64,000 nucleotides of DNA from Clostridiaceae bacterium (GCA_021200535.1 JAJQGL010000112.1:1-64000); one strand, 5' to 3'. Positions 17,071-27,992 are shown, numbered from the stretch's first letter. Notes: a model not told the origin generated them from the letters alone. Numbers and translations: made by a program.

Positions 17071-18291
17071 TTAGTCATACAGCCCCGTAGTACCTTTTTC
17101 CTTTGGTGCATATCCTTTTTTCGCCAGCGCACCAAGAATTTCTTCCTTGTGCTCCTGTCCAAATGCCTCCATTGTAATCCGCAGCTCCACCATTGCATTC
17201 CGGTTGATACTGACAAACTGGTTGTGCTCCAGACGGATGATATTTCCCTTCAGCTCTGCAATGATACCAGAAACCTTGACCAGCTCTCCCGGCCGGTCCG
17301 GCAGCAATACAGAAACGGTAAACACACGTCCGCGCTGAATCAATCCATGCTGTACAACAGAGGAAAGCGTAATAATATCCATATTGCCGCCGCTTAAAAT
17401 GGATACCACCTTTTTATCCCTGCAGTCAAGATGCTTCAGCGCAGCAACGGTAAGCAGCCCAGAATTTTCCACCAGCATCTTATGATTCTCTATCATGTCA
17501 AGAAAATTCACAATCAGCTCATGATCCTCAACTGCTATGATTTCATCAATGTTTTTCTGTATATACGGAAAAACAATATCTCCCGGCGTCTTAACTGCCG
17601 TACCATCGGCAATCGTGTCAACATCCGGCAGTGTTACAACCTCTCCTTTTTCCAAAGAAGCTTTCATACAGCTTGCCCCTGCCGGCTCCACGCCAATCAC
17701 CCTGATGTTTGGATTCAGAAGCTTCGCAAGTGTCGAAACACCGGCAGCAAGCCCGCCTCCGCCTATAGGAACTAAAATAATATCCACGGTAGGAAGCTCC
17801 TTAAAAATTTCCATTGCAATCGTTCCCTGTCCCGTCGCTACTACTTCGTCGTTGAACGGATGAACAAAAGTAAGCCCTTTTTCGTCTGCCAGCTTTAACG
17901 CATACTGACACGCTTCATCATAGACATTGCCATATAAAACAACCTCTGCACCATAGCCTTTTGTACGGTTGACCTTAATCAAAGGAGTTGTTGTCGGCAT
18001 AACAATCGTTGCCGGAACGCCGTAAATTTTGGCTGCATAGGCAACGCCCTGCGCATGGTTTCCTGCCGACGCAGTAATCAGGCCTCTCGCCCGCTCTTCC
18101 TCCGTCATCTTACTGATCTTATAGTAGGCGCCCCGCACCTTATACGCACCCGTATACTGCATATTTTCCGGTTTCAGGTAAACCTTATTCCCGGTCTGCT
18201 GTGAAAAATACTCGCTGTACATTAAGTTTGTCTGAAGAATAACCTCTTTTACTTTCTCGGAAGCCTCTTCGAACTGATCCAGTGTCATCAT
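17071..18291 (-). CDS. ilvA: threonine ammonia-lyase with C-terminal ACT domain
   Basis: PLP enzyme converting threonine to 2-oxobutyrate, feeding isoleucine synthesis or catabolism. The 406-residue protein has the PLP lysine in AYKVRGAYYK (K51), SAGNHAQG (75-82), the GGGGLAAG phosphate loop and a C-terminal ACT-like domain from about 325 (VSVLLPDRPGELVKV). The single short ACT domain matches the anaerobe-type IlvA/TdcB hybrid class. Whether it is isoleucine-inhibited cannot be judged. It lies 17 bp after ftsY and 20 bp before hisZ, linking housekeeping and amino-acid genes in one directon. Confidence 0.93.
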   Translation of the reverse strand: MMTLDQFEEASEKVKEVILQTNLMYSEYFSQQTGNKVYLKPENMQYTGAYKVRGAYYKISKMTEEERARGLITASAGNHAQGVAYAAKIYGVPATIVMPTTTPLIKVNRTKGYGAEVVLYGNVYDEACQYALKLADEKGLTFVHPFNDEVVATGQGTIAMEIFKELPTVDIILVPIGGGGLAAGVSTLAKLLNPNIRVIGVEPAGASCMKASLEKGEVVTLPDVDTIADGTAVKTPGDIVFPYIQKNIDEIIAVEDHELIVNFLDMIENHKMLVENSGLLTVAALKHLDCRDKKVVSILSGGNMDIITLSSVVQHGLIQRGRVFTVSVLLPDRPGELVKVSGIIAELKGNIIRLEHNQFVSINRNAMVELRITMEAFGQEHKEEILGALAKKGYAPKEKGTTGLYD

Positions 18292-18308
18292 AAATTAATC
18301 CCTCATTT

Positions 18309-19241
18309 CTATCTGTCATTTCCTTCAAACAGTGCATCCACAAATGCATCTGCATTAAACTTCTGTAAATCCTCAATCTGCTCCCCAATTCCGATATATT
18401 TTACCGGAAGGTTCAGCTCTGACTGAATGGCAATCGCGATTCCTCCCTTTGCCGTTCCGTCAAGCTTAGTCAGAACAATGCCTGTAATATCCGCCACTTC
18501 ACTAAACTGCTTCGCCTGTGCCAGTGCATTCTGCCCTGTTGTGCCATCTAATACTACCAGAGTTTCCCGGTAGGCATCCGGAAATTCCCGGTCAATAATG
18601 CGGTTGATCTTTCGCAGCTCTTCCATTAAATTCTTTTTATTGTGAAGCCTTCCTGCCGTATCACAGATCAAAACATCCGCATTTCTTGCCTTCGCTGCAT
18701 TTACCGCATCAAAAACAACAGCTGCAGGATCGCCGCCCTCCTGCCCGGCAATCAGCTCTGCCCCGGCGCGCGCGGACCACTCTGTCAACTGTTTAACCGC
18801 AGCTGCACGAAATGTATCCGCAGCTGCCAGAATCACCTTCTTCCCCTGTGTCTTTAACTGCCCTGCCAGCTTTCCTGCCGACGTAGTCTTTCCAACGCCA
18901 TTAACACCAACAAAAAGCACTACGGACTGCCGGTTCTCAAATTCATACGCCGTTTCACCAACCTGCATTTGCTCCTTAATCGATTCAATCAGCAGCTCTC
19001 TGCACACAGAAACCTCTTTTATTTTTTGTTCTTTGACTTTCGCTTTTAAATTTTCTATGATTTCTTCTGTCGCAGCAACACCGATATCCGCCATGATCAA
19101 AACCTCTTCCAGCTCTTCATAGAAATCATCATCTATTTCCGAAAAGCCGCTAAAGATAGATTCCATGCCCGATTTTAAGCTGTCTCTTGTCTTGGTCAGC
19201 CCATTGATCAGCCTGCCAAAAAAACCTTTTTTTTCGCCCAT
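18309..19241 (-). CDS. ftsY: signal recognition particle receptor FtsY
   Basis: SRP-type GTPase that docks ribosome-SRP complexes at the membrane. The 310-residue protein has the NG domain: G1 GVNGVGKTT (112-120), DTAGR and TKLDGTAKGG. The N-terminal acidic A domain is very short, as in many Firmicutes. It lies 20 bp after smc, the classic rnc-smc-ftsY order. Confidence 0.96.
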   Translation of the reverse strand: MGEKKGFFGRLINGLTKTRDSLKSGMESIFSGFSEIDDDFYEELEEVLIMADIGVAATEEIIENLKAKVKEQKIKEVSVCRELLIESIKEQMQVGETAYEFENRQSVVLFVGVNGVGKTTSAGKLAGQLKTQGKKVILAAADTFRAAAVKQLTEWSARAGAELIAGQEGGDPAAVVFDAVNAAKARNADVLICDTAGRLHNKKNLMEELRKINRIIDREFPDAYRETLVVLDGTTGQNALAQAKQFSEVADITGIVLTKLDGTAKGGIAIAIQSELNLPVKYIGIGEQIEDLQKFNADAFVDALFEGNDR

Positions 19242-19261
19242 TTGTCTCGCCTCAATTCTCC

Positions 19262-22200
19262 TTATTGTGCTATTTCTGTCTCATCCAGAAGATTTACAGA
19301 TACCAGTGTAGATACGCCCTTTTCCTGCATTGTGATACCATACAGGCGATCCGCCGCATTCATCGTACCGCGCCGGTGGGTAATAACAATAAACTGGGTA
19401 TCCTTTGTCAATTTATGTAAATATTCTGCGTAACGCCCGACGTTGGAATCATCCAGCGCTGCTTCGATCTCATCCAACAGGCAGAACGGCGACGGCTTTA
19501 AGCTCTGGATCGCAAACAGCAGCGCAATCGCCGTCAGCGCTTTCTCGCCGCCAGACAGCTGCATCATGTTCTGCAGCTTCTTTCCCGGCGGCTGCGCCAC
19601 AATGCGTATCCCCGACTCTAGGATATTTTCCTCCTCCGTCAGTTCCAGTGTTCCCCTTCCGCCGCCAAACAATTCCCTGAACACGCCGTCAAAGCGCTCC
19701 CGTATCTCAGCAAACTGCTCTTCAAACTGCTTGCGCATTCCGGTGTCAAGCTCTTCAATAATCCCTTCCAATACCTGCGCCGCTTCGATAAGATCATTGT
19801 GCTGGGTATTTAAAAGCTGATAGCGCTCTTCCACTTCCTGATACTGTTCGATCGCATTGATATTAACATCTCCCAGCGCTTTCATCTGGTTTTTCAGCCT
19901 GCCAATCTCACTTTTGATCTGCGCCATGGAATAATCAACCGGACTGCGGTTCTCTTTTGCCGTATGGTAGGTCAGCTCATACTGCTCCCACATGTAATTT
20001 GTCTGGCTGTCCATTCTTTCTGCAATCTTTTCTCTCTGATTGGCCAGCCGGAAACATTCTTTATCCAAATCACTTTTCCTTGCAGAAAGCTCCTCTCTCT
20101 TTTCAAAAAAGCTCTTGTGTTCCTGTGTCAGCTTATCCCGCTCTGAAAGAGCATCCTCAATACCCTGATTGAGCTTGTCTATATGCTGCCTGATATCTTC
20201 AATATGCTGCCTGGTATCCGCAATTTCCTGTTCCTTTTGTAATACCTGTTCTCCGGCATCATCACCGCTTTTCACAACATCTGCAAGCTCTTTTTCCAGC
20301 GTGTCCATGCTGTCAGAAATTCTGGCTAAATTTTCATCCAGAAATTCCCTGCTCTGCTTCTGTGCAGCCAGCTCCAGAAGATATCCGGAATCCTCGTCTG
20401 AAAGCGTATCAAATATTTTTTTCTTTTCTTCCAGCTTCGCGGTAAGCTCCTGCACTTTCTCTTCACGCTCTTTGCTCAACGCTTCGTTGGACTGAATCTT
20501 CTGGTTGATTTTTTCAATATCCTGCCGCAGGTTTTCCCTCGTCTGCTCCAGTTCACTGCTGTCAAGGCGAATCAGCTCCAGTTTTTCCTGATTCTTATCC
20601 AGATCCTGCTTCGCACGGTCATAATTTAGCTTTGCCGTATTCTGCCGCAAAACCAAATCCTGCTTTACTTTCTGACTGCCGGAAATCTTTTCTGCAAGCT
20701 CTTTTTTTGCAAGCTCCTTTTCCTGCAAAAGAGAGGAAAGCTCTTTCAGCCGTTCCTTTTGCTTTCCCGTCTGCTGTGTTAAATCATCCATCTCCCTGCG
20801 CCGTCCGAGCAGATTATTATTATTTTTATATGCTCCGCCGGACATGGAACCGCCGGGATTGAGCAAATCACCTTCTGTCGTTACAATCCGAACTGTGTGG
20901 TGGTATTTTTTCGCAAGGGCAATCGCATTGTCAATGTTGTCTGTCACCACAAAACGCCCCAGCAGATATTCCACCAGGCCGGAAAACATCCCGTCCGCCT
21001 CCACAAGGGCGGATGCCATGCCAATCACGCCTGGCTCTGACAAAATCCCGCCGGAAAGATTAACCGGCTTTGCCTTGATATTCGTCAGCGGCAGGAAGGT
21101 GGCCCTGCCGTACCGGTTCTTTTTCAGGTAGGTAATCATCGCTTTCGCAGTCTGTTCGTTGTCCGTAACAATGTTCTGGATACTGCCGCCCAGCGCAGTC
21201 TCCACGGCAAGCTCGTACTCCTTTTTTACACGGATGATATCTGCCACAACACCGACAATCCCCGGCTGGTTCTGCTTTTGCTCCATCACACGCCGAATGC
21301 TCTGCCCAAAGCCTTCATACCGCTCTGTCAGATTTTGAAGAGAAACCAGTCTGGAATGATCCATGTGATATTTCTGCTGCGTATCCCGGTATTCCCGCTG
21401 CAGATTTTGTTCCTGCTCCTGCAATGCCTGGCACGAACGGTTCCATTCCGCAATATTATCGTTTATTGCCGCCAGCTTGTCTGACAAATCGTTCAGCGTC
21501 TCCGCTTCTTTCTCCATTGCCTCAGCAAAAATACTTGCCTCTGCCTTATTTTCCAGAATCTGCTTGGTAATCTCTGCCTTTTTCAGGTTGTTCTGCTCCT
21601 GGAGTGTCCGAATCCTCTGCTGATCTGATTTAACGTCTGTATTTTCATTCAGGTATGTAATAATATCCTGCTTACACTGTTCTAACTCTTGTTCCTGCAG
21701 GGTAATCTGACGGCTCATCGCAGCCATCTGTTCCTTATTTGCAGACTGCTCCTGTTCCAGCTCCAAAAGCGTTTGCTCCTGCTCCTGCTTTTGTTTTTCA
21801 TAGCCTGCGTATTCCTGCTTTGCCGCATCCAGCCGCGCATGCAGGGAACTGGTCTGTTCCTGGTTGTGCTTCTGGTTCTGCTGCACCGTGTGAATCTGTT
21901 CATTGAGAATCTTAATCTCACTCTCCGCCTGATTCAGCGAAAGATTATCTGCAGACAAAAGCTCCCTGTGCTGCTCCAGGCTGCGGTTTTGTGCTTCTAA
22001 TGCCGCCTCTGCTGCAACATATTCTTCCTTTGTCTGATCAAACTCCCTTTCTGTCTCTTTCAAATCCGCCGCGGCAATCTCCTGCTTCTGTGCAGTCTCT
22101 GCAAGCTCTCCCTGCATTCTGTCGTATTCCGAAAGGAACAGATTGATATCCAAATTGCGCAGCTCATCTCGGTAGAGCAGGTATTCCTTGGCTTTTTCCG

Positions 22201-22825
22201 ACTGCTTCTTCAGCGGCCCAACCTGTTTTTCCAGCTCCGATAAAATATCTTCAATCCGGACGAGATTACGTCTCTCCTCTTCAAGATTTTTTTCTGCTGC
22301 CGCTTTTCGCTTTTTATATTTTACAATGCCTGCCGCCTCGTCAAACAGCTCGCGTCTCTCTTCCGGCTTTCCGCTTAAAATTTTATCAATCTGGCCCTGG
22401 CCAATAATCGAATAGCCTTCCTTGCCGATTCCCGTATCAAACAAAAGCTCCTGCACATCCTTTAAGCGGCAGGACGCCCCGTTTAAAAGGTATTCACTTT
22501 CTCCCGACCGGTATACCCTGCGGGCGATCTTTACTTCCTCATACGGAATTGCCAGCTTGTGATCCTCATTGCTGATGGTAATGGCCACATAAGCATAACC
22601 CAGCGGCTTTCGCAGCTGGGTGCCTGCAAATATAACATCCTCCATTTTAGAACCACGCAGCTGTTTTGCACTCTGTTCCCCCAGAACCCAGCGGACTGCA
22701 TCCGCAACATTGCTCTTTCCGCTTCCATTTGGACCAACAATCGCCGTAATTCCATTGTGAAACTCAAACAATAATTTATGGGCAAAGGATTTAAACCCAT
22801 GTACCTCAAGGCTTTTTAAATACAT
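19262..22825 (-). CDS. smc: chromosome segregation protein SMC
   Basis: Condensin ATPase that compacts and resolves chromosomes together with ScpA and ScpB (not in this window). The 1187-residue protein has Walker [11 protein letters not shown] (31-40), long glutamine- and glutamate-rich coiled coils, a hinge at about 520-640 (containing [21 protein letters not shown]), the return coiled coil, the [16 protein letters not shown] signature and the Walker B segment [29 protein letters not shown] precedes the ATG. Confidence 0.97.
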   Translation of the reverse strand: MYLKSLEVHGFKSFAHKLLFEFHNGITAIVGPNGSGKSNVADAVRWVLGEQSAKQLRGSKMEDVIFAGTQLRKPLGYAYVAITISNEDHKLAIPYEEVKIARRVYRSGESEYLLNGASCRLKDVQELLFDTGIGKEGYSIIGQGQIDKILSGKPEERRELFDEAAGIVKYKKRKAAAEKNLEEERRNLVRIEDILSELEKQVGPLKKQSEKAKEYLLYRDELRNLDINLFLSEYDRMQGELAETAQKQEIAAADLKETEREFDQTKEEYVAAEAALEAQNRSLEQHRELLSADNLSLNQAESEIKILNEQIHTVQQNQKHNQEQTSSLHARLDAAKQEYAGYEKQKQEQEQTLLELEQEQSANKEQMAAMSRQITLQEQELEQCKQDIITYLNENTDVKSDQQRIRTLQEQNNLKKAEITKQILENKAEASIFAEAMEKEAETLNDLSDKLAAINDNIAEWNRSCQALQEQEQNLQREYRDTQQKYHMDHSRLVSLQNLTERYEGFGQSIRRVMEQKQNQPGIVGVVADIIRVKKEYELAVETALGGSIQNIVTDNEQTAKAMITYLKKNRYGRATFLPLTNIKAKPVNLSGGILSEPGVIGMASALVEADGMFSGLVEYLLGRFVVTDNIDNAIALAKKYHHTVRIVTTEGDLLNPGGSMSGGAYKNNNNLLGRRREMDDLTQQTGKQKERLKELSSLLQEKELAKKELAEKISGSQKVKQDLVLRQNTAKLNYDRAKQDLDKNQEKLELIRLDSSELEQTRENLRQDIEKINQKIQSNEALSKEREEKVQELTAKLEEKKKIFDTLSDEDSGYLLELAAQKQSREFLDENLARISDSMDTLEKELADVVKSGDDAGEQVLQKEQEIADTRQHIEDIRQHIDKLNQGIEDALSERDKLTQEHKSFFEKREELSARKSDLDKECFRLANQREKIAERMDSQTNYMWEQYELTYHTAKENRSPVDYSMAQIKSEIGRLKNQMKALGDVNINAIEQYQEVEERYQLLNTQHNDLIEAAQVLEGIIEELDTGMRKQFEEQFAEIRERFDGVFRELFGGGRGTLELTEEENILESGIRIVAQPPGKKLQNMMQLSGGEKALTAIALLFAIQSLKPSPFCLLDEIEAALDDSNVGRYAEYLHKLTKDTQFIVITHRRGTMNAADRLYGITMQEKGVSTLVSVNLLDETEIAQ

Positions 22826-22861
22826 CCGTTCTCTCCATTTCCTTGCAAAGCATACAGCCCG

Positions 22862-23551
22862 TTACGATTTTTTGCCCAAAAGCAGAATCGTTTCATAAGC
22901 CGCTGCCTGCTCCGCCTTTTTCTTTGTTTTCCCTCTTGCGGAGGAAACCTGTTTCCCATTAATAAAAACCCCAACCTCAAAGGTTTTATTGTGATCCGGC
23001 CCCTCTTCTCCGATCAGGACGTATTCCAACTCATTGTGATCTCTCTGCACAATTTCCTGTAAAAATGTTTTGCTGTCATAAAACAATTTTTTATTTTCAA
23101 TATCCTTTAAGATAAATGTTTCTACAAATTCCTTAGCGCGCGCAAATCCTCCATCCAGATAAACCGCGCCGATAACCGCTTCCATTGCATCAGATAAAAT
23201 AGAATCTCTGTCTCTGCCGCCTGTCATATCCTCGCCGCGGCCCAGCAATAAATAATCCCCCAAATGAATTTCCCTGGCACAAAGCGCCAGCGTCGGCTCG
23301 CAAACATAACTTGCACGGATTCTCGTAAGATCCCCCTCCGGCTTTTGCGGATTTTCTGCAAAAATAGTTTCGCTGGACACCAGCTCCAATACTGCATCAC
23401 CTAAAAATTCCAGCCTCTCATTACACTCAAATTTTTTTAAGCGTCTTTCATTTGCATATGAACTGTGCGTAACAGCTGTTATTAATAAATCCGGATTTTC
23501 AAAACAATAACCAATGTGTTTTTCAAATTCTATGATTTTCTCCCGTTTCAT
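22862..23551 (-). CDS. rnc: ribonuclease III
   Basis: Double-stranded-RNA endonuclease for rRNA processing and mRNA turnover. The 229-residue protein has the catalytic helix NERLEFLGDAVLE (44-56), the second acidic site DAMEAVIGAVYLD, and a C-terminal dsRNA-binding domain (about 155-229) ending KKKAEQAAAYETILLL. The start at 23551 follows AAGGAG; the frame is open further upstream without a site. Confidence 0.96.
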   Translation of the reverse strand: MKREKIIEFEKHIGYCFENPDLLITAVTHSSYANERRLKKFECNERLEFLGDAVLELVSSETIFAENPQKPEGDLTRIRASYVCEPTLALCAREIHLGDYLLLGRGEDMTGGRDRDSILSDAMEAVIGAVYLDGGFARAKEFVETFILKDIENKKLFYDSKTFLQEIVQRDHNELEYVLIGEEGPDHNKTFEVGVFINGKQVSSARGKTKKKAEQAAAYETILLLGKKS

Positions 23552-23642
23552 AACAATAAACTCCTTATCGTTTTTCAATGTAATCCCCATTCTGTGCCTT
23601 TTATAGCACGAACAAATCACGAACTATACCACACTTTACTTT

Positions 23643-23876
23643 TTAGTCTGCATTTCCTCCGCTTATCATACGAAACGCATCTTCTACCGTCACAATAGAC
23701 TCTGTCTCTGTCTCATCAATCGCAACATCAAACTCTTCTTCAATACCCATAATAATCTGAAAAAGCTCTAAAGAATCTGCCCCCAGGTCATCCACAAAGG
23801 ACAGATCCGGCTTTATTTCTTCTGGTTTCACAGATAATACTTCTGAAATAATCATTTGAAGTTTTTCAAATTCCAT
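23643..23876 (-). CDS. acpP: acyl carrier protein
   Basis: Carrier of fatty-acyl intermediates through a phosphopantetheine arm on S35 in the GADSLELFQ motif. The acidic 77-residue protein has the normal length. GGGGATT precedes the ATG at 23876. It lies between plsX and rnc, the common Clostridia order, and supplies acyl groups to PlsX. Confidence 0.95.
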   Translation of the reverse strand: MEFEKLQMIISEVLSVKPEEIKPDLSFVDDLGADSLELFQIIMGIEEEFDVAIDETETESIVTVEDAFRMISGGNAD

Positions 23877-23950
23877 ACTAATCCCCATTCCGAAGCAATT
23901 TAAAAGCGTCGCCGCTTCCGGCGCATGCGCAGGCTCACACTGATTTCCCT

Positions 23951-24958
23951 CTACTGTGTCACTATATTTTCTTTAATCTTATCATTGATCCCCTCTTCAT
24001 TAAACTGAATACACTGTAAAATGGCATTCTTAATATCGTCGCTTCCCGAACTGCCATGCGCTTTTACCACAAGGCCATTCAGGCCCAAAAGCGGCGCACC
24101 TCCCTGATCTTCTCCCATAAATTCCTTCATGGTCTGCTTCAGCGCCGGCTTAATCAGCAGACCGCCGACTTTACTGCGCAGGGAGCGCATCAGGCCTGTT
24201 TTTACAGTATGCAGCAGCGTAGAAGAGAGCCCTTCATACAGCTTTAATATAACATTTCCAACAAATGCCTCGCAGACAATGACATCCGCATCCCCATTCG
24301 GTATATCTCTCGCCTCAATGCTTCCAACAAAATTGATATCAGAACATTCTTTTAATAAAGGATATGTTTCCTTTACTAACATATTCCCCTTTTCTTCCTC
24401 CGCTCCAATATTGACAATCGCAACCCTTGGATTGTCTACGCCGATCACGTGTTTCATATAAATGGAACCCATCTGTGCAAACTGCAAAAGATGAGATGGT
24501 CTGGCATCCACATTCGCTCCGCAGTCAATCAGCAGGGACTGGCCGTTTGCCGTCGGAATCAGCGGTGCCAGTGGAGCGCGTTCAATCCCTTTGATTCTTC
24601 CCACAACAAACTGGCCGCCGACTAAAATTGCACCTGTGCTTCCCGCTGAGACAAACGCATCCGCTTCACCGCGTTTCACCAAATTCATACCGACAACTAT
24701 CGAAGAATTTTTCTTCTTGCGGATCGCCATCACCGGAGGTTCATCAAACCCAATCACATCATCTGCCTGTACTATTTTGATTCTGGAAGAATCATATGAA
24801 TATTTTTTCAATTCCTGCTCAATCGCATCCGTCCGGCCGGTCAGGATAATTGATATTTTCTCAGTAATCTTTAATGCTTCAACTGCACCCTGCACGGTAA
24901 CCTGCGGTGCATCATCTCCGCCCATTGCATCTACTACAATTTTTATCTGTTCGCTCAT
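23951..24958 (-). CDS. plsX: phosphate acyltransferase PlsX
   Basis: Converts acyl-ACP to acyl-phosphate for membrane phospholipid synthesis. The 335-residue protein starts MSEQIKIVVDAMGGDDAPQ and has the FVSAGSTGAILVG segment and GADVRPSHL-like region (IDCGANVDARPSHL). The ATG at 24958 follows GGAGGG. The gene begins a transcription unit just downstream of the cheR terminator; a TATAAT box at 25029-25034 may belong to its promoter but no good -35 is visible. Confidence 0.95.
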   Translation of the reverse strand: MSEQIKIVVDAMGGDDAPQVTVQGAVEALKITEKISIILTGRTDAIEQELKKYSYDSSRIKIVQADDVIGFDEPPVMAIRKKKNSSIVVGMNLVKRGEADAFVSAGSTGAILVGGQFVVGRIKGIERAPLAPLIPTANGQSLLIDCGANVDARPSHLLQFAQMGSIYMKHVIGVDNPRVAIVNIGAEEEKGNMLVKETYPLLKECSDINFVGSIEARDIPNGDADVIVCEAFVGNVILKLYEGLSSTLLHTVKTGLMRSLRSKVGGLLIKPALKQTMKEFMGEDQGGAPLLGLNGLVVKAHGSSGSDDIKNAILQCIQFNEEGINDKIKENIVTQ

Positions 24959-25041
24959 TGGAAACCCTCCATTCCCGATATAAAATACCATCTGCAGACA
25001 GCACTGCAAAAAAACACTTTACACATAAATTATATTGTACT

Positions 25042-25074
25042 AAAAAAATTCCGCGAGTGCAACCCCACGGAATT
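25042..25074 (-). terminator. Rho-independent terminator of cheR
   Basis: Seven-bp stem AATTCCG/CGGAATT (25047-25053 with 25068-25074) followed on the minus strand by seven T residues. It separates cheR from plsX. Confidence 0.75.
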
Positions 25075-25125
25075 ATCCGATTCATCTTTGCAGTCCGGCC
25101 GCCGCTTTGCAGCGCTGGAATACAA

Positions 25126-25902
25126 TTATTCTTTCTTATAGAAAAAGGAACGGTATGTAGAAAAATGATAAACATTCGGTGCAATAATCTGCTCTGTGCT
25201 GCCGACAAAAAGGATTCCGTCTTTTTTCAGGGAATCATTAAATTTCTGATACATTACCTGCTTCGCTTCCTCGGTAAAGTAAATCATAACATTCCGGCAG
25301 ACGATCAGATCACACCGCTCCGGATAGGCGTCCTTCAGCAGATTATGCTGACTGAATTTAACGCATTTTTTGACATCCTCTGAAATCTGGTAGCTGTGGT
25401 CGCCAATCTTATGAAAATATTTTTTCTTTAGATCCTCCGGCAGCCCTTTTAAACTCTTTTCATCGTAAATTCCTAACTGTGCTTTTTCAAGTACCTGCTT
25501 ATCAATATCCGTTGCAATAATCTGAATCCGGTTCAGCGGAACGAATTTTGCCAATACCATGACCAGTGTATATGGTTCATCACCAGTGGAACAAGCCGCA
25601 CTCCAGATTTTAATGTTCTGGCCAAATTTCTCAAAGAGATACGGAAAAACGTCCTGCTCAAGCAGCCGCCACTGCTCCGGATTCCGATAAAACTCTGATA
25701 CGTTAATGGTAAGATATGCGACAAATTCCTCCAATAATTCTTTATTGGTTTTTAACGCCTCTACATAGTCATCATAATTTTGGATTTTTGCCTTTACAAT
25801 CAAAGAATCAATCCTGCGTTTCATCTGGCGTTCCTTATAACAGCTTAAGTCAATCTTTGTCAACTGAAAAATCTTTTGTTTAAACTTTTCATAATCACCC
25901 AT
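25126..25902 (-). CDS. cheR: chemotaxis protein methyltransferase CheR
   Basis: SAM-dependent methyltransferase that methylates glutamates of chemoreceptors. The 258-residue protein has the N-terminal helical domain (KIDLSCYKERQMKRRIDSL), the SAM motif IWSAACSTGDEPYTLVM, the ATDIDKQVL acidic loop, CRNVMIYF and a C-terminal GSTEQI segment. It stands alone, flanked by terminators on both sides, without other chemotaxis genes in the window, so its receptors are encoded elsewhere. Confidence 0.93.
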   Translation of the reverse strand: MGDYEKFKQKIFQLTKIDLSCYKERQMKRRIDSLIVKAKIQNYDDYVEALKTNKELLEEFVAYLTINVSEFYRNPEQWRLLEQDVFPYLFEKFGQNIKIWSAACSTGDEPYTLVMVLAKFVPLNRIQIIATDIDKQVLEKAQLGIYDEKSLKGLPEDLKKKYFHKIGDHSYQISEDVKKCVKFSQHNLLKDAYPERCDLIVCRNVMIYFTEEAKQVMYQKFNDSLKKDGILFVGSTEQIIAPNVYHFSTYRSFFYKKE

Positions 25903-25931
25903 TTATTCATCCCCATTTCTTTGCTTTCCCA

Positions 25932-25966
25932 TAAAAAAACGCCAATCTGCAACAAACAGATTGGCG
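25932..25966 (-). terminator. Rho-independent terminator of ispH-rpsA
   Basis: Perfect 10-bp stem CGCCAATCTG/CAGATTGGCG (25940-25949, 25957-25966), seven-base loop, then seven T residues on the minus strand, about 15 bp after the rpsA stop. Confidence 0.9.
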
Positions 25967-25978
25967 GATACTAACATT

Positions 25979-27091
25979 TTACTCTTCAGAAACTTCCGCT
26001 GCTTCAACCTCTTCCTCTGTCTCTGCTGAATCAGAATCTATAAGAAGCTCTTTGATACTCAGGCTGATCTTGTGATCCTCTTTCTTAAAATCAACAACCT
26101 TTGCCTCAATTTCCTGTCCAACCTTTAACACATCGGAAGGCTTGTCAACATGTTCCTTGGAAATCTGTGAAACATGAAGCAATGCATCTACGCCCGGCTC
26201 CAGTTCAATAAAAGCTCCGAAATCTGCCATTCTGGCAACCTTGCCTTTTACCACAGAGCCAATCGCATATTTTTCCTCAGCGGCAATCCATGGGTTCTGA
26301 TCCTCAAACTTCAGGCTCAGTGCGATCTTGTCATCCTTGATATCCTTAATCAAAACTTTTGTAGTATCACCGACATTGAATACCTTCTTCGGATTCTCAA
26401 CGCGTCCCCATGACATTTCTGAAATATGCAGAAGTCCATCTGCACCGCCCAGATCAATAAACGCACCAAAATCCGTTAAATTCTTAACCACGCCCTCGAC
26501 AACATCACCAACGTGGATTCTGGCGAAAAGCTCTTCCTGCATTTTCTTCTTTTTCTCAACAAGAAGCTGCTTTCTGTCTCCAATGATTCTTCTCTTCTTC
26601 GGGTTGAACTCACTGATCACAAATTCAATTTCCTGACCGGCATATTTTGTCAAATCCTTTTCGTAGGTATCGGATATCAGGCTGGCAGGAATAAACACCT
26701 TTGTCTCATCAACCACAACACTGAGACCGCCAGACAGGACAGCAGAAACCGCAGCCTTTAAGACTTCTTTATTTTCAAACGCTTCCCGGATGCGCTCATT
26801 GCTCTTTTCCATTGCAAGACGCTTATAAGTAAGTAAAACCTGTCCTTCACCATCGTTGACTTTTAATACCTTGGCGCTCATCGTATCGCCTTCTTTGACA
26901 ACCTCAGTCAGGTCAATCGGCTGGTTGCTGTATTCATTTCTAGTAATAATACCGTCAGCCTTATAACCGATGTTCAGAACGATTTCATCTTCTTTAACGC
27001 TGATAACTGTCCCTTCTACAATCTCCCCATTGTGGATTGTTACTAATGATTCTTCCAATAACTGTTCAAACTCATTGTTCATGTCTGACAT
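25979..27091 (-). CDS. rpsA: 30S ribosomal protein S1-type RNA-binding protein
   Basis: Carries four S1 OB-fold domains in 370 residues (about 18-85, 105-175, 190-260, 275-345), with repeats of GAFIDLGGADGLLHISEMSW and GAFIELEPGVDALLHVSQI, and ends in an acidic tail. Helps mRNA binding or translation, although S1 is less essential in Gram-positives. Its start lies inside the 3' end of ispH (20-nt overlap) and its AAGGAGG site is within ispH codons, so the genes are translationally coupled. In several Clostridia these two are fused into one polypeptide; here they are separate frames. Confidence 0.93.
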   Translation of the reverse strand: MSDMNNEFEQLLEESLVTIHNGEIVEGTVISVKEDEIVLNIGYKADGIITRNEYSNQPIDLTEVVKEGDTMSAKVLKVNDGEGQVLLTYKRLAMEKSNERIREAFENKEVLKAAVSAVLSGGLSVVVDETKVFIPASLISDTYEKDLTKYAGQEIEFVISEFNPKKRRIIGDRKQLLVEKKKKMQEELFARIHVGDVVEGVVKNLTDFGAFIDLGGADGLLHISEMSWGRVENPKKVFNVGDTTKVLIKDIKDDKIALSLKFEDQNPWIAAEEKYAIGSVVKGKVARMADFGAFIELEPGVDALLHVSQISKEHVDKPSDVLKVGQEIEAKVVDFKKEDHKISLSIKELLIDSDSAETEEEVEAAEVSEE

Positions 27092-27920
27092 ATGATTGAA
27101 CCTCCTTAATAATATTATTTGGGGTTGAGGCCCCGGCAGTAATACCCACGCTACGAAAGGACTGAAATCGTTTCAAATCCAGGTCATCAAGTGTCTGTAT
27201 AAAATGTGTGTTCTCGCACTCAGCTTTACAAATCTCATATAGCTTCTGGGTGTTGGAACTATGTTTTCCACCTATCACTATCATCGCGTCGGATTGACTT
27301 GCAATAGTACCCGCTTCTGTCTGACGCACTTCGGTAGCGTTGCAAATTGTATTCATAACAAGTATATCATAACTCTTTTTTGCTAAAAGATCAACTATAT
27401 CTTCGAATTTCTTGTAATTAAATGTCGTTTGTGCTACCAGGCAGATCTTACAGCTGCGGTCCCTGTCATATTTATCGGCATCCTGCCTGGTTTCCATAAC
27501 CGTACATTCATTGCTGCACCAGCCGCAGATCCCCTGTACTTCCGGATGGGAGGGGTCGCCCACCACAATAATTTCATATCCCTGTTCCCTTTTTTCCATA
27601 ACAATCTGGTGAATTTTTTTGACAAACGGGCAGGTCGCATCCACAATTTTTACGCCGTACAGCTGCAGCTTTTCGTAAACCTCCTTCGGAACGCCATGGG
27701 AACGAATGATTACCGTTGCGTCAGGAATGTCCTTTACATCTTCCGGCTTTTCAATCACCTGAACGCCTTTCTGTTCCATATCCTGTACAACCTGCTCATT
27801 GTGAATAATCGGTCCAAGCGTATATACATTCCTGTTGTTTTTTGCTTCCTCATATACCATCTGAACTGCTCTTTTTACTCCAAAGCAAAATCCGGCACTG
27901 TCTGCTACGGTCACTTTCAT
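27072..27920 (-). CDS. ispH: 4-hydroxy-3-methylbut-2-enyl diphosphate reductase
   Basis: Last step of the MEP isoprenoid pathway, making IPP and DMAPP with a [4Fe-4S] cluster. The 282-residue protein keeps the three cluster cysteines C12 (AGFCFGVKRA), C97 (DATCPFVKK) and C193 (NTICNATEVRQ). GGGAGG precedes the ATG at 27920; the frame is open upstream to 27971. It overlaps rpsA at its 3' end and follows cmk by 72 bp, a conserved Clostridia order. Confidence 0.95.
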   Translation of the reverse strand: MKVTVADSAGFCFGVKRAVQMVYEEAKNNRNVYTLGPIIHNEQVVQDMEQKGVQVIEKPEDVKDIPDATVIIRSHGVPKEVYEKLQLYGVKIVDATCPFVKKIHQIVMEKREQGYEIIVVGDPSHPEVQGICGWCSNECTVMETRQDADKYDRDRSCKICLVAQTTFNYKKFEDIVDLLAKKSYDILVMNTICNATEVRQTEAGTIASQSDAMIVIGGKHSSNTQKLYEICKAECENTHFIQTLDDLDLKRFQSFRSVGITAGASTPNNIIKEVQSYVRHEQ

Positions 27921-27992
27921 CTGTTTCCCTCCCTTCCGGCCGCACCGCTGTCTGCGGCGGGCATACATCATACAGAACTGCTGCTTTGCACT

